NCBI GenBank assembly: GCA_936450465.1
Contig: OW388302.1
Coordinates: forward strand, 13,045,530-13,109,529
Length of the DNA stretch: 64,000 nt
Reading direction: 5' to 3'
From: Gibbula magus
Taxonomy: Eukaryota; Mollusca; Gastropoda; Trochida; Trochidae
The position numbers and the translations under genes are program-made. Shown piece after piece: positions 32,396 to 44,426 of this stretch (position 1 is the first letter of the stretch; each line of letters starts with the position of its first letter). The notes beneath the pieces were generated by a model. It searched no databases, was not told the DNA's origin, and saw nothing but the letters and a program-made list of their open reading frames with translations.

Positions 32396-33180
32396 AACGG
32401 CAGGCTGAAGGTGACCACCCCAAACGAAGACCGACATTTACGGCTGCTTCACCTGAGGAACAGATTCCTCACCATGACGTCATCTGCTGCACACGGCCTA
32501 AACCATCGAAACAGCAGATGGACAGTGACCAGACGACTGCGTCATCATGGAATCAGAGCCTATCGACCGTTCAGAGGGATGACGTTAACGCATCAAATTT
32601 GACGTCGAAGACTGAATTGGGCGAGAACCGTTCTACAACGATGCAGTGCATTGGAGCCAAGTCCTTTTCATCAAAGAGAGCAGGTTCAAGCTCAACAAGC
32701 CCGACGGCCGGGTACGTGTCTACAGGCGGCGGTACGAGCAAACTTCACATTGTTGCGTCGTGGACATTGATGGAGGCGGAAGTGTCATGGTGGAGGGATT
32801 TGTGGGAACCGGAAGACGGATCTGGTTACAATTGCTGGTAATCTGACTGCACGCCGGTACATTGATGAGGTTCTGAAACCTGTCGTTGTTCCTTTCGTCC
32901 GCAAGAACCCAAGAACGATGCTTCAACATGACAACGCCAAGCCTCACACTGCTGTCATCATAAGGAACTTTCTAGACACGAGCAATGTGCATGTTTTGAC
33001 CTGGCCAGCAAGATCACCTGATATGTAGCCAATAGAGCATCTGTGGGACTACCTCTGGCGCCGTGTTCGAGAACGTCAACAGCCTCCATTGAGAGTACAG
33101 GACTTGAGTCGTGCTTTGCAGGAAGAATGGCGCCAGATCCCTATTCATGTGATTAGGTTCAGGAAGTTAATGAAGCTTGT
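32396..33180 (+). pseudogene. Tc1-type (DD34E) transposase relic
   Basis: Spread over three frames are RLLHLRNRFLTM, HWSQVLF(I)KESRF, RRYEQTSHC, then YIDEVLKPVVVPFVR, LQHDNAKPHTA, and ARSPDM-stop-PIEHLWDYLW. These are the successive blocks of a Tc1 transposase. The spacing between the second Asp and the Glu is 34 residues. Decay is clear: the N-terminal DNA-binding part is absent, the first catalytic Asp (usually in DESRF) reads Lys, there are at least two frameshifts, and TAG at 33026-33028 breaks the PIEH block. No terminal repeats were found. It ends about 280 bp before S-PAN B. Confidence 0.85.
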
Positions 33181-33457
33181 CAGCTTAAAGGTCAGTTTAA
33201 TGTGGAAATTTTAAATTTAAATCATCAGCAAGAACATAAATCATTTCTAAAAGATTATATTTCATAGGGTTTCTGTAATGGTTAACTGGTAAAATAAATA
33301 GTAATGACACTAAATGTTGATAAAAGTTTTAAACAAGTCTTAAATCCTGACAAAATAGATTGACACCTGAATAAACACCTATACACCTATATATATATTA
33401 TTGTACTTACATATTATTTCATCTTTTTGCTAATACATGACAAAGATAGTTGTAAGT

Positions 33458-34698
33458 ATGTCCAACATTTGGTTTATTCCACTGATGTTAATACCCATGG
33501 TTCAAGCCCAATGACTATATTTGAGGTATGAAAGAGCTGCTCCTGTAAAAACAACTCGTCAGTATCTGACCAACATCTCCTGTAAAACAGCTGTACAGTG
33601 TACTGCAGGATGTGTGGCTACCCCTGGTTGTGTTCTTGCAGACGTTGATTCTGAAAACTTGTACAAAGACTCTAAACAGGATAATCCTGTGCAACAACTG
33701 TTGTTATACCTGAACAGAAGACTAGCGAGGACATATTGTTTTTCATGGTGACAGGATGTTCAAGGAGACCAAAATCCGTACCTAGAGATGTTCTGAAAGT
33801 TTCACTGAAATCCAAAGCAACAAAACAGGTAACCACTGTAAAAGGTGCTATATATTCTGTTACATATGAACGTGAGACAAAAACTCTCTTCTGGTCTCAA
33901 CCGCGTGGCATATACAAGAGAGTTATAACACCTGCTTCACCAGAGGAACGTCTCAGAAAGGAGGACAGAGCCCTGTATTTGGATCAACACAAGGACAAGT
34001 TAGTCTATTCTGTCTTGGATGGCCGATTTGCAAGTACTGTATATATAGGATCTAAGTCTGCTCCCTTTAAATGTGAAACGTGGCTTCATGTTAAAGATCC
34101 AATCATGTTCATGGGAAGACAATGTGTTTGATTAGTAAGCGAAGAGTGTTAAAATGCTATGATATAAGATCGAAAGCTGAATACATACACAATCCACGAC
34201 CAATTGCAATTAGAGTCTTAACTCATGTCCAAACAGGAAGCACTGTTCTAATAGTATGGAGTGATGGTCCTAAGGCAAGATATATGATTAGAATGGCCGA
34301 GATTGGTACCAATGAAACGATGGTTTCTGAGCCTTACTTTTGGAGGTGAGGTGAGGTGAATTGGGGTTTAACGCCGCTTTCAAGAGTATTCACTTATATC
34401 GCGGCTGCTAGTATCATGGCAAGCAGAAAGCCCGCAATGCCATGTGGCTATGCATTGCGGTGAAACCTGCGAGCATCGGCTGGAACTAGCAAACCATGGG
34501 TGCACTAATTTTTTAATTACACGGATAGCACATTTGTATGTTGTCGAAGATTTTTTCTTTATCACTTCTTATGGTAGCACCAAGGTTGAAGCCAGACATA
34601 TACATATGAACCATACCATTGGTGGCATGGTATTTGCGAAGGAATATATAACCTCATATGAGGTAATGTACATGGTCAGTGTCATACAGGCATTCTAA
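33458..34698 (+). pseudogene. S-PAN B: pseudogene with stop, frameshifts and a repeat insertion
   Basis: The start at 33458 gives a signal peptide like those of A, C and D (MSNIWFIPLMLIPMVQAQ), followed immediately by TGA (33512-33514) where S-PAN A has TGC. The PAN-like part is then readable from 33515 (LYLRYERAAP, IPCKTAVQC-like ISCKTAVQCTAGC). A deletion near 33700 shifts the frame, another shift occurs near 34125, and at about 34345 an interspersed repeat of ~160 bp is inserted. Homology resumes at 34505 (RIAHLYVVEDFFF, STKVEARHIHMNHT) and ends at TAA 34696-34698. At least four independent lesions make it a pseudogene. Confidence 0.9.
34345..34505 (+). repeat. Interspersed repeat of gastropod type inside S-PAN B
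   Basis: gtgaggtgaattggggttta followed by acgccgctttcaagagtatt and cacttatatcgcggctgct resembles a repeat (GTTTTACGCCGC...) that I recall as frequent in abalone and other gastropods. The recollection cannot be verified here. It interrupts the S-PAN frame between the YFW and IAHLY blocks. Confidence 0.6.
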
Positions 34699-35423
34699 CT
34701 TATAAATGGTTAATTGATGACTTTGATTAGATGCTATGACGGGACTGTTTTATTATTAGTGTAACGGAGAGGCGAATCAATCAACGGACATTGGCAATGA
34801 TGCAGCTTGTTCTTGTTCAATCTTCTTCAAGAGGTATCAAACTTTAATATCTATACTTATTCAAAACATCTTTGAAAGCATATTTCGGTACAAAAGCTTT
34901 TGACTAACTTTATGGTTGAGGCACTCTTGATAAAAACGTGTTATTATTGTATTATTAGTATTATTAGTTACTTATTTTACTTACTTCTTCTTCACAATGA
35001 AATTGAGAAAATATGTTACATGTACTAAAATGTGCATTTTTACTTCTTGAGATGAAAGAATCGCAAATAATAAAAGGATTCAATTTTGAACATTATTTTA
35101 CACATTATGTTGTCTTTCATATCAACGAGTTAAATTAAAGTGATAGACATTTGTCAATTACAACCTTTGAAAAATTGTTCATGTTGTACTCATCTCACAG
35201 TAGGACAATAAACAATTATCATCTTTCTCACACGCCTTCTCATGGACTGGATGAGACTCTGGATAATTGGCTGGGAAATTCTCCAGTGTTAAGAACGTCT
35301 GTGGGTTGACCCTCATCAAGTTCATTTCACAGTATCTCTATTGGGTTTGGAAGCCGCAGAATGAGAGAGAATTTGGAGCACATTTACATTGTTACCGAAA
35401 TGTTAGAAGAAAGTTCTGTGTAT
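34699..35423. other. Intergenic DNA downstream of S-PAN B
   Basis: AT-rich. A candidate AATAAA lies near 35207. At 35321-35332 a pyrimidine-rich ttcatttcacag could be a splice acceptor leading into a frame that is split by the hAT insertion. Confidence 0.35.
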
Positions 35424-36671
35424 CAGTGTTCGCGCTAGAGCGCGGCCGTGCGGCATTGCCGCACATACATATGAAATGTCCCCATTAAAATCACCTAATG
35501 CGGCATTGGCCCGCACAAATAATGCATAGATAACGTGTTACTTACTGCCAAAAATAATTTTAATCACATTGATCGGCAATTTTCAAAGCTCTCCTGTCAC
35601 TGTGTTTACAACTAAAACTTTCTGAAACCGGTTTCAGTGACAAACGATGCATATATCGGCACATTTAGAGTTACGTCCCTTTATTTCTTAACCGGTTTCG
35701 GTTTAATCAATATCCTCTAACCAGCTTAGTAAACGCTATTATAAATGACCTTGGTTCGAGATTAAACTGCTAAAAATATACGATTACTTTTGACAGTATC
35801 CAATGAGAGTTAGATTAAGTAGTCACGTGTTCTGTGACGACAGATTACGCGCTGCATAATTAACCTTCGGTCTTTCCCGTAATTCTCGTCAAAATATTGT
35901 GACCACGTGATATCGACAGTTGGCTGTCTGCTAGCTAGCGTTTGTTATTATGAACTTGAAGTGACTGACATGAAATTGAAACGTCGACGTCGTCATTATG
36001 CCTAAAACACAGATTCGTCTGTCTCATTTTCTGAAAAGAAAAGTGCCTGACACTGAGCAAAATAACGTATCTTCAAGTGACAGTGATTCAGACATTGACG
36101 ATGGCACTGTCAAACCCGATGCACACGCATCTAAAAAACGTAAACATAGTCTCAGATCATCAGATGACTATCATTCATGAGAATCAGAGATGAACATTAT
36201 TTTAAGTTTTAAGTCAACCCAGACCATTATTCAAGTTACCAGTGAGTGACTCAGAGGCTAAGACACACTGACTGAGTGAGTATTAAATCTAATATCTTGA
36301 TATTAGACTTTTCATGTATTAATTCACATTTTCAGAATGTCTGTTTAATTCATAATGATTCAATAAATAATCTTTGTTGAGTCTTTACAATCTCAAGATT
36401 CATTCTTTATACTCATTACTGTAACTTAGTACTGAATAATCATAAATATAGACTATATAGTCAAACAAAACAAAAAACAACAGGTACAGTACTGTTTCAT
36501 TTTATTAATTTATATAAAAAAAACATGATTGAATTCAATTGATTATCAGGACAAAATTATTAAACACTAATTTCATAAACTCTTTGTCCCCACTATTGAC
36601 AAAAAGTCCCCACTTTTTAAACACATGGGGACTGAGGGTCCCCATGTTTGGAAAAGCTGGCTCCAACACTG
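35424..36671. mobile_element. hAT-type deletion derivative, 1248 bp
   Basis: Left end cagtgttcgcgctag and right end, inverted, cagtgttggagccag match at 12 of 15 positions, with the CAGTGTT start usual for many hAT elements. The flanks repeat GTGTAT (35418-35423 and 36672-36677). With the neighbouring CA the duplication could be the 8 bp expected for hAT. The interior keeps a short first exon (35998-36180) but no catalytic part. Near the right end, small inverted repeats with gtccccactttttaaacaca occur. Confidence 0.68.
35998..36180 (+). pseudogene. N-terminal remnant of a hAT-associated protein
   Basis: 60 aa: MPKTQIRLSHFLKRK, then a Ser/Asp-rich acidic stretch (SSSDSDSDIDD) and a basic KKRKH signal, ending in TGA. 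This resembles the N-terminus of hAT transposase-derived proteins of the ZMYM/ZNF862 type, which start with a short basic motif and a Ser/Asp-rich linker. No zinc finger, dimerisation or catalytic region follows before the right end of the element. Confidence 0.4.
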
Positions 36672-36677
36672 GTGTAT

Positions 36678-37320
36678 CATGTGTGTGTTGAGTTGGGCAT
36701 TGTCTTTATGGAAGACATCACCTTGAATGTCAATAGTTGGAAGCAGATGTTGGGCATTGTCCTTCTGGTTGGCCAATTATGTAGTTACACATACATTGAC
36801 GATGAACTTTATGTTGGTGATATACGATTTTCCCCCAGCATTATCTGTTTATATTTCTGAGAAAGACACGTTTAAGAAATCGTTGTTTTGGAATCTCCTT
36901 AACTAGATAGGATAAGACAGACAAAAAGCTATTTAAGTAATGCGTCAACAAATTCAAATCCATGAATGTTATTTAGCTTCACAACATCTTAAATTAATCA
37001 AAATTATACTTTTTGAAATTTTAAAAACTTAAATGCCAAACATTTTGGTCAAAAGCCATCTTTTAGCATCCGAAATGTATTTGAACAGACATAAAAATAA
37101 AGGTATCATACTCTGATGTATCGATTTGGAGTATCTCTCTATAAAACATGTATCTATCTAAATACATTTAAAATCTAGTCTCTACACGCACTTAGTAATT
37201 TTCTACTCTTTAAGCTTTCGAAAATATGTTTGCGTTTTTTTTTGGCATGTAAGTATATATTGTCCTCTAGTTATTCGACTTACTCGACTTTTTTTCTTTT
37301 TCATTCTTTTCTGCCAATGT
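36678..37320. other. Right side of an interrupted frame, then intergenic DNA
   Basis: With the hAT element and one TSD copy ignored, the frame from about 35333 continues into 36678-36860. It includes the piece ENLEHIYIVTEMLEESS, which ends just at the insertion site. I do not recognise it. From 36861 the DNA is AT-rich and empty. Confidence 0.3.
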
Positions 37321-37399
37321 GTTTATTGCAGAAAACGATAGATACACTTATATATCATGTACAAAAATTACAAAAAAAACAATAAGATTGTACAAGATA

Positions 37400-38620
37400 T
37401 GTAAACAGCAAAGGAGACCTTTAAGAGAATAGTTTGGATGGACAGTGGACAGTTACAGGGTTCAGAAAGTTAAAGGAATCACGACACATTTATCATTTCT
37501 GAATTTCTTAGAAAATTGGGATTAGCCCCCGAAAATATGTATTTTTCTAGGTAATAACGATGTTCTATGGAGAGGGTTAGGTGATTGAAATTGAGGTCAT
37601 TAGAGTCAAATCTTTGTTTATTGATAACTTCTTTTGTTATGATAAAGATGTGATTTATTTATGCGTTTGCCGTGGGGTCTCCAAGAAGAAATGCTGCAAT
37701 ATTAATTTTAAGGCTTGTGTTTGTTTTAGAATGGTACCAGGTTTCCAATTGTGATTTTTAGTTTTGTCACATGCATAAAATAAATGCTTAAGCGTTTCAA
37801 GCTCTTTACCACACAACGTACCACTATAGTCCTGGCTAATTCATATTTTCTACAGGAAAGATCTTGTTGAGATTACTCTGTGAATTAATCTTTAATGGAA
37901 ATGTCTTGCCTTGGTTTCTGTTGTAGCAACATTTATCATTGCAAAGCAGTCATACAAATAGTTGTCTGATAGAGAATATCAAGCTTTGATTCCAATTTCA
38001 GTTGAAGGTTCTCTAAGGAAACAGCTTTTCGCACACAATTGGGAGTATACAAATTTACAGTAATCAGAGGTGCCTATAGGTTTTGAAATAGTACATTGTG
38101 AATATAACCTTGTCTCAAAGTAAGTTTCTGCCTTCAACAAACATATCTTCTTTATTTCAAATTTGTTTGCTTTTCGGGATAAAAAATTCCATGGATCGAC
38201 CAAACCTTGTTTTGATCTTATTTCTTTAATTTTCTAAAAACCTCCCGAGTTATTCCTGTGTTTTATATCATAGGTATCTAAATAGTAGTCCTGAACTAAA
38301 TTCCAGTCACCACTCCAGATAACCGAGGCGGAAAATTGTTCTAATTCTGTAAAGAGATCTTGGAAAATGGTTGGTGAATCTGTATTTTGACCATAAATAT
38401 TCTTTATTGAAAATCGGATTTTTTCTATTGTAATATCTAGTATGATTCGACCACTTTCGTCTGCAATGACTTCATGAATTTCATATTCAGAGTTATTTTT
38501 TTACCAAAATTAGTGTTCCTGCACTTTCACTGGTTCCATGTGAAAAGAAACATCTATAACCCCATTCGACCGTCCATGGTTATTCATTTGCAGGAGTACT
38601 GGGAGTTTCTTGAAGAAATA
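37400..38620 (-). pseudogene. LINE retrotransposon relic (endonuclease and C-terminal parts)
   Basis: Reading the minus strand from 38620 down gives, across frames, WGYRCFFSHGTSESAGTLIL and WSGDWNLVQDYY (the GDFN-like block of an APE endonuclease), then GLVDPWNFLSRK. Further down (37950-37650) comes FLYKIKISQDYSGTLC-like sequence with CGKELETLKHLFYAC, a Cys-Cys-His-Cys tail known from L1/Tx1-type LINEs. The reverse transcriptase that should lie between is missing, and stops and frameshifts are frequent. The clade is uncertain. Confidence 0.7.
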
Positions 38621-38766
38621 TTAGTGATTATTTTCTTAGCACATTAAAACATCTCTACGCTTAATAGAATCCGACTGGAGACCCCTAGCATACATAGATA
38701 AAATACAAAGATTACCCATCATTTAATTGTGTGTGTAAAGTGTAAGTGCATCGTGAGTGTCCATAC

Positions 38767-38813
38767 GAGAGAGAGAGAGAGAGGCAGGAAGGCAGGCAGG
38801 CAGGCGGGCGGGC
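38767..38813. repeat. (GA)n-(GGCA)n microsatellite
   Basis: A gagagagagagagagag run is followed by ggcaggcaggcaggcgggcg. The frames across it on both strands are low complexity. Confidence 0.8.
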
Positions 38814-40689
38814 CACATGTTGACTTACAAAACTTATTCTAGCTTGCATGTATATAATATTTTTGAAACTCAAAGGTTTTTGGTTATGAATAGTTATAGA
38901 CTGCATAAGTGGCAGTTGTTTTGTATATATCCCACCGCTGACAGTAATACTTGATTAATACTCAAACTAAATACACTAGCGATTTGCATGTTCATTTTAG
39001 GAGGTACAATTATTTGTTACATATTTCCATCGTTGTTGACAAGTACTGAAAAGTCATTTGGTGGCGTATTTACTCTCCTGTCATGCATTGATTGATTGGC
39101 ATTTTAGAAGTTGAAGTGATGAAGAACAGAGACGATTTTATGGATTTACAACTTATTTATTCTTTGAAGGCGACGTTTCGACATAGGTTCTAATGTTGTT
39201 GTCAAGCAAGTGGTACACACATGGGGAAACAGCTGGGATATATACATGAATTGTTTTTACAAGAGATTGGAGATGAGATGTTTATACAAAATTCAACAGC
39301 AACTTCAGAATGTTTCTGAAAAAATTGCGCAATTTGCAAACTATTTAGTTATGCGCATCTTGAAGGTATGAGAGAGTTTATGGATGATGTATGAGTATAA
39401 TTTGTATTTTACATTCTAACATGAATTGTGTCTTGTTTTTGTATTTTACTCATTAAAATGATCTTGGGTAAGAAAAGAATAACCAACTCGGTGCTCGGAA
39501 TTACGTATTATATGTCCCTCGTGAATTATTATGACAAAATCCTCGCTATAGCTCGGAGTTCATCACATTAATTAACTTGTGACAGATAATCTGTCATTCC
39601 TCGCAACTCATTGATTATTCTTATAGTATTACATATTTTCATGATTTAAAGAGAAGAACTGAAAAACGAAATGAAGTAAGAATGTTAAAAAAGATTAAGT
39701 TTAAAAAGTACTTAATTTTGGAAAATAAAGATCCTGGCGGTTATATCAATAAGTGTCTGATGTTTTAGTAGGGTTCGTCCATCGAAGTAAACTGAGTGTG
39801 AATGAAGTTAACTGGTTCTGTGGCAATGTAATGGTGGGAAGGTATTATTTCGATAGAAAAATGGACAATGTATCATGGCCGGCTTCTGCCAATTTGTCAA
39901 ACATATTTAAAAAAAATTATCGGTAGCATAGAGCAATCCATATTTTGAATGCTAATGTTGATACATATGTAGGTCATGTGAAGACAATACATGCACATGA
40001 CCTCTACTCATTATAAGACCGTTGCTAGATTTTCATTGAAATCGTCACATATTTGATATTTTTTAAATGAGTGAGAAGATCTGGACTTAAATAAGCAGAC
40101 ACAGATGTCTATTATTGTGTTAGGTAATAAATAAACGTAATATTTCAAGAAAGCTTTTTGGGTTACTTGAATAAGTTTACACATTGAATTGCTGTGCACC
40201 TAGTGCTGGTGTTTCAAACTGAACCTTCGGTCTCCTCTCGTCACCGTAGTAGAAACTGGAGTTACTTCCCCTGTGCGATGTGTACATTTGTTTTGTAAGA
40301 CTGAAGTCATTAAATCAAATATTCCTTTTGTTTTGATAGTAATATGGACTTTGACCATTTTGAAATTGGGAGATATTGAGCAATATAGCCTAAATGTAAA
40401 ACAGGCGACATGGGAAGATATGAGTGGTTTAACCTCTGTGGGGCAGAGAAATGTTTTGAACAATTTTTGTTAATCGAAGGCCGTGTTCCTCTAAAAAAAA
40501 TTGTTTTCCATTGTTCACGTAATTGTTAGGGATGATTTGTTCACATATTTTAAGTCTATGGCAACGTTTCTCTCATTTGTTTTTTGTATATCAAGTCTAT
40601 GGAAATTTTCGCAATTTCACAAATGTGCAAAATACAGTATATACAGTTTAATAAATGGATTTAAAAAAAGTAAAGAATAAAAAGCTATT
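38814..40689. other. Intergenic DNA with retroelement and MITE scraps
   Basis: 39165-39215 (aaggcgacgtttcgacatag ... gtcaagcaagtgg) resembles the terminal part of Penelope-like elements; this is weak. Near 39570-39620, gacagataatctgtcattcc is a piece of the foldback MITE of 1581. 39790-39920 matches 51140-51250 upstream of S-PAN D. No supported gene. Confidence 0.35.
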
Positions 40690-41046
40690 TTGGCTTTAAA
40701 ATGTACAGTATCTCCTGTGGCATCTAATGCCCCGATTACAATCTTTTACAAGTCGATTTACAATGTTTGCAAGCCACCAGATGACGTTATTGAGGATGTC
40801 TTGAATGAAATCTTGAATAACAGTTTTGTTGAATTATTTTCCTTCCTACTTGTCAATGCACATGGTTCAACAAGTGATCGAATGGTGATACGTCGGACAA
40901 TCTTCCAAGATAATGATATTATTCACAGAAAGGAAGTCTCCTGTGATCCTGAGTGTATACAGGCTACATGGAGCTGGTGTTCTCCTGCAAAAGGGCCGGA
41001 AGCAAACCTTCCTGATAACTGTACTTATGCTGCCCACATGATGTTA
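40690..41046 (+). other. Unrecognised open frame truncated by a MITE
   Basis: A frame of about 119 codons before the element at 41047 has several Cys residues (CDPECIQATWSWCSP, PDNCTYAAHMM) and a fairly even composition. Its further 37 codons come from the MITE. Without the element it would stop within a few codons after the TTA target site. No domain is recognised. It may be a decayed exon or chance. Confidence 0.25.
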
Positions 41047-42053
41047 AGGCCTGGTCACACAGCCCAAAAGTCGCATAAACGGACAAATCACGAACGCAAG
41101 TTTGGTTGTGCATGCCTGTCCGTCAATAATTTGACCATTTTCACTTATTTACGAAATTAGAAATCACTGATGAACTACGGAAAGAGCACGCACAAATCGC
41201 TTACAAACTACGCACTTCAGTGCATAGACATTCAAACAAGGCGATGACGCGGTTATGAGCAACGAGGGCTGAAAAGTACACTAATGAACTGCGTATAAAT
41301 CGCACATGATTCGCGTATGAATTGCGCACAACAGACACATAGATATTGATGCAACCGTGACGCCTTGGCATTCATTCTGGTTCTGGAGCAGCAACAGAAG
41401 AACATCTCTCCTCTGTGGGTTCATGGTGGACTGAGAAACTTGGGTAGAGGAAGAACTTGTGGAACACTGGTACCATGGCCAATCCTTGGCAGCAGGAATT
41501 TGTCTGAAGGAAGATGATACGATAGCCGCTTATATAGCGTCAATCATACGTGAGTTGTTAGTGATACATCAGTGATTTATCAGCATTTCATAAGTATTAC
41601 ATGAGCTTATTTACATGTTCTGTTAGAGACACATACATCAATAAAAAAAACCAATTCAGTTATTTTCATTGATACGTACATGTAGGTGTTACATTGGCGA
41701 ACCATGCGTCATATGTCTGCTAATCTTCAGTGGAAGTCGTCAATGAACGCGATATTGGCAACATGTTTGCAAACAATCACTGACATTCCACGCATATTTC
41801 GCGCACTTAAACGTAGGAAACATAGACACTACGCAAAAATTACTTAAACAGCGAACAACTGTGTAAACTTTTATGTGAAGCCGAGTTTTGAGCTGTTAAA
41901 AACTTGGAATCGTGCCTAACATGAACACACAACTACAGATCTTCCACATCAAACAAACTGATGAAATGCCCAAATCGTGCATGTATCACGAACACTCGAA
42001 TTGTGTGCGTGATTCATTCGTTTAAGCGACTTTTGGGCTATATGATCAGGCCT
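41047..42053. mobile_element. Harbinger-type MITE, about 1 kb
   Basis: The ends aggcctggtcacacagccca (41047) and, inverted, aggcctgatcatatagccca (ending 42053) continue similarly through aaagtcgc.taaacg. TTA flanks both sides (41044-41046, 42054-42056), the 3-bp target duplication common for PIF/Harbinger. The interior has many diverged inverted copies of gcgcacaaat/acgcacaa-type motifs and no transposase. Confidence 0.75.
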
Positions 42054-44426
42054 TTAGTGCAAAGTTATTGGTGACATCAGTGTGAGGAAATTATTACGCA
42101 TATGTAAAGAACTGTGGTACTTTTTTCTTTGGCATTGATGACCCTAGATTTTCCGATAATTTGGCCTGTCATTGGTCTGGCATGATTGTATCCTTCGTTA
42201 CTGAAGCCAACTGCAGGGTACACATTTCCCTCTCTCACGTTTGTGCGTGCAATCCTGGTATGCACAAGTTGTGGTCTTTACCACAGTGCTGTTTTACTGG
42301 CTGATTGGTGTTTTCTTTTGCATTGCATGTCAGTAGTTGAGATTATAAGATGATTTTTCAGTGGGTACATTTCAAATTGTTTTCAGGTGATGTCATTGAA
42401 ATATAACCTTCCAAATTGACACACTAAATTATACTTTATTTTTTGGAAAGAAATTATTTTGGTATATTTTATTTTTCCTATGAGTTTATTGCTTGTGGGA
42501 GCAGAAACCCCCAGGTTTTAATCGGCCAATTTTCGATTCTATATTAGAGATGGAATTGTCAAACCTACTTTCAGCCAATGACATGTGTTGTCTTTTCATC
42601 TTTGCAATTCTAATGACCAATGAACAGAGCTGTACAAAATTATAAACCACATGACACTGTGGGTAATTCGAAATAATTGGCACAAACAAATGTGGAATTT
42701 GCTTTATCTGTATTTGTCATATTAACAAAATGTATCCTTATTTTGTCATTAGAAACATTAATAAACTAGTTCACCTTAATTTAAAATAATATTGCGTGAA
42801 AACAGGGCTTTTGTACTTATTCATTACATAATTTGCGTTCAAGAATCGGACACGACAATCCATTTTGCTAATAACTTACCTACTTTTCCCGAGCTGTTTC
42901 CTAGAATTGTTTAGGGAGGCATGTCCAATAACGTAAATGTTGAGCGTGAATTTAATGTCCTGTTTGATTATTACTGTGCGTACCAAGCTGCGCTTTGAGG
43001 ATGTTCGGTTAGTGATACTTTTAAACAAGCCTTCCACTCTGATCCTGTAATACCGTATTTTCTCACTGCAGAGTTGCTTCGGAATCAAAGTTCGAAATCT
43101 ATCAATGAACAGCTCGGTTTAACAATTTGTCAATGTACTTAACAACTTGAATTAACCAAATAATAAATCATCCAAATCGTCTCCCATCACTTTCAGTCAC
43201 GGTAGATTCTACATCAAAACATTTGATTGTGCATAGACAGGTTTAACAGGTTCCATTCTGCAGTGTAAATATAGAATCTGTTCGGCACTCATTTTCTCGT
43301 ACAAACCATCCAAACAGCTACACTCATTGATGTTACAGGCAAATGCAAATGCAATTGTATAGAATGTGTGAAGGCAAGTGTGAAGAGAACATAAAAAAGG
43401 ATTAGATGAGAGCAGCATAGACATCAACAATTACTCTACACGTCTTCAGTGGTCGGAGGTGGTCTTTTGGTAAAGCTGCCAACCTCAGTGAGAAGAGTTA
43501 TGGGATCAATTCTCGCCATTCTGTTTTGAACTTTTAAACTTGCACTTCTTTTCAGATCGAGTCATAGATAAGCTTAAAATATAAACAGTTGCTAGGTTAT
43601 ATTTCAAAAATCGGCAAAACCATTATTTGTAGTAAAACTTAAAAATTAAATGAAAACTACAGAGAGGATATTTTTCTAAAACATTTGTGAATCTGAAAAT
43701 GAGAAAAGACGTCAAATAAATACATTTTATTGGATGAAGAAAGCTTGCATATTCACGTGCATGTGGTCAGGATTACTCTGTTTGTTTGGATTTGATTTTG
43801 GATATGAGGGATCATCGCTATATAGAAATATAATTTATGTTGATAAATACCCTGATTATGCCAATTCTAGTGGTGTGCGTCAGATGATATGTGCTGACAA
43901 ACACTCACTAATTCTAATACCAGTAAACTTGACATGGAAGTTTTATCCCACTCAAAAGCTGACAGCATGCACTGATTAATTTCTCGGTCTATCACCGCTA
44001 TTTCGTATTTGAAAGTTTTTAAATGTTGGAATGTCTTCCAATATACATTAAAAATATATGTAAGAATTTGTCGCCCTCCTCATTTCTTTCCTCTTGATTG
44101 GTTTTGAACGTTTTTTAATTTATTTTTTTAATTCTTTCACTAATTACAAATTTTCTTTTAGAAAATGGTTTTATGTAAACATAATGAAGAATAGTTGATG
44201 GACAGCTCCAGTTTCCATTCTGTTTGATGAGAGAAACATTTGTGTAGAAGATAATTTTGTATTCACTCTCCGTTTTCCCATTGAATCAACAAACCAATGA
44301 CATTCAATGTTAATGAAACGTGTTACAATATTTTTCTACTTAAATCATGACTGACCTATAACAAAACAGTCTGAATCGTAATTATATATTGAGGTGTTCA
44401 AATATTCCACAAGGATGGTTGTAAAT
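42054..44426. other. Intergenic DNA upstream of S-PAN C
   Basis: 43445-43530 resembles a tRNA-derived SINE start (A-box-like tggtaaagctg, B-box-like gggatcaattctc). 43850-44430 is collinear with 51510-52095 upstream of S-PAN D (for example ctcggtctatcacc, catgtaaacataatgaagaa-type blocks), so the promoter region was duplicated with the gene. Frames here lack support. Confidence 0.5.
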
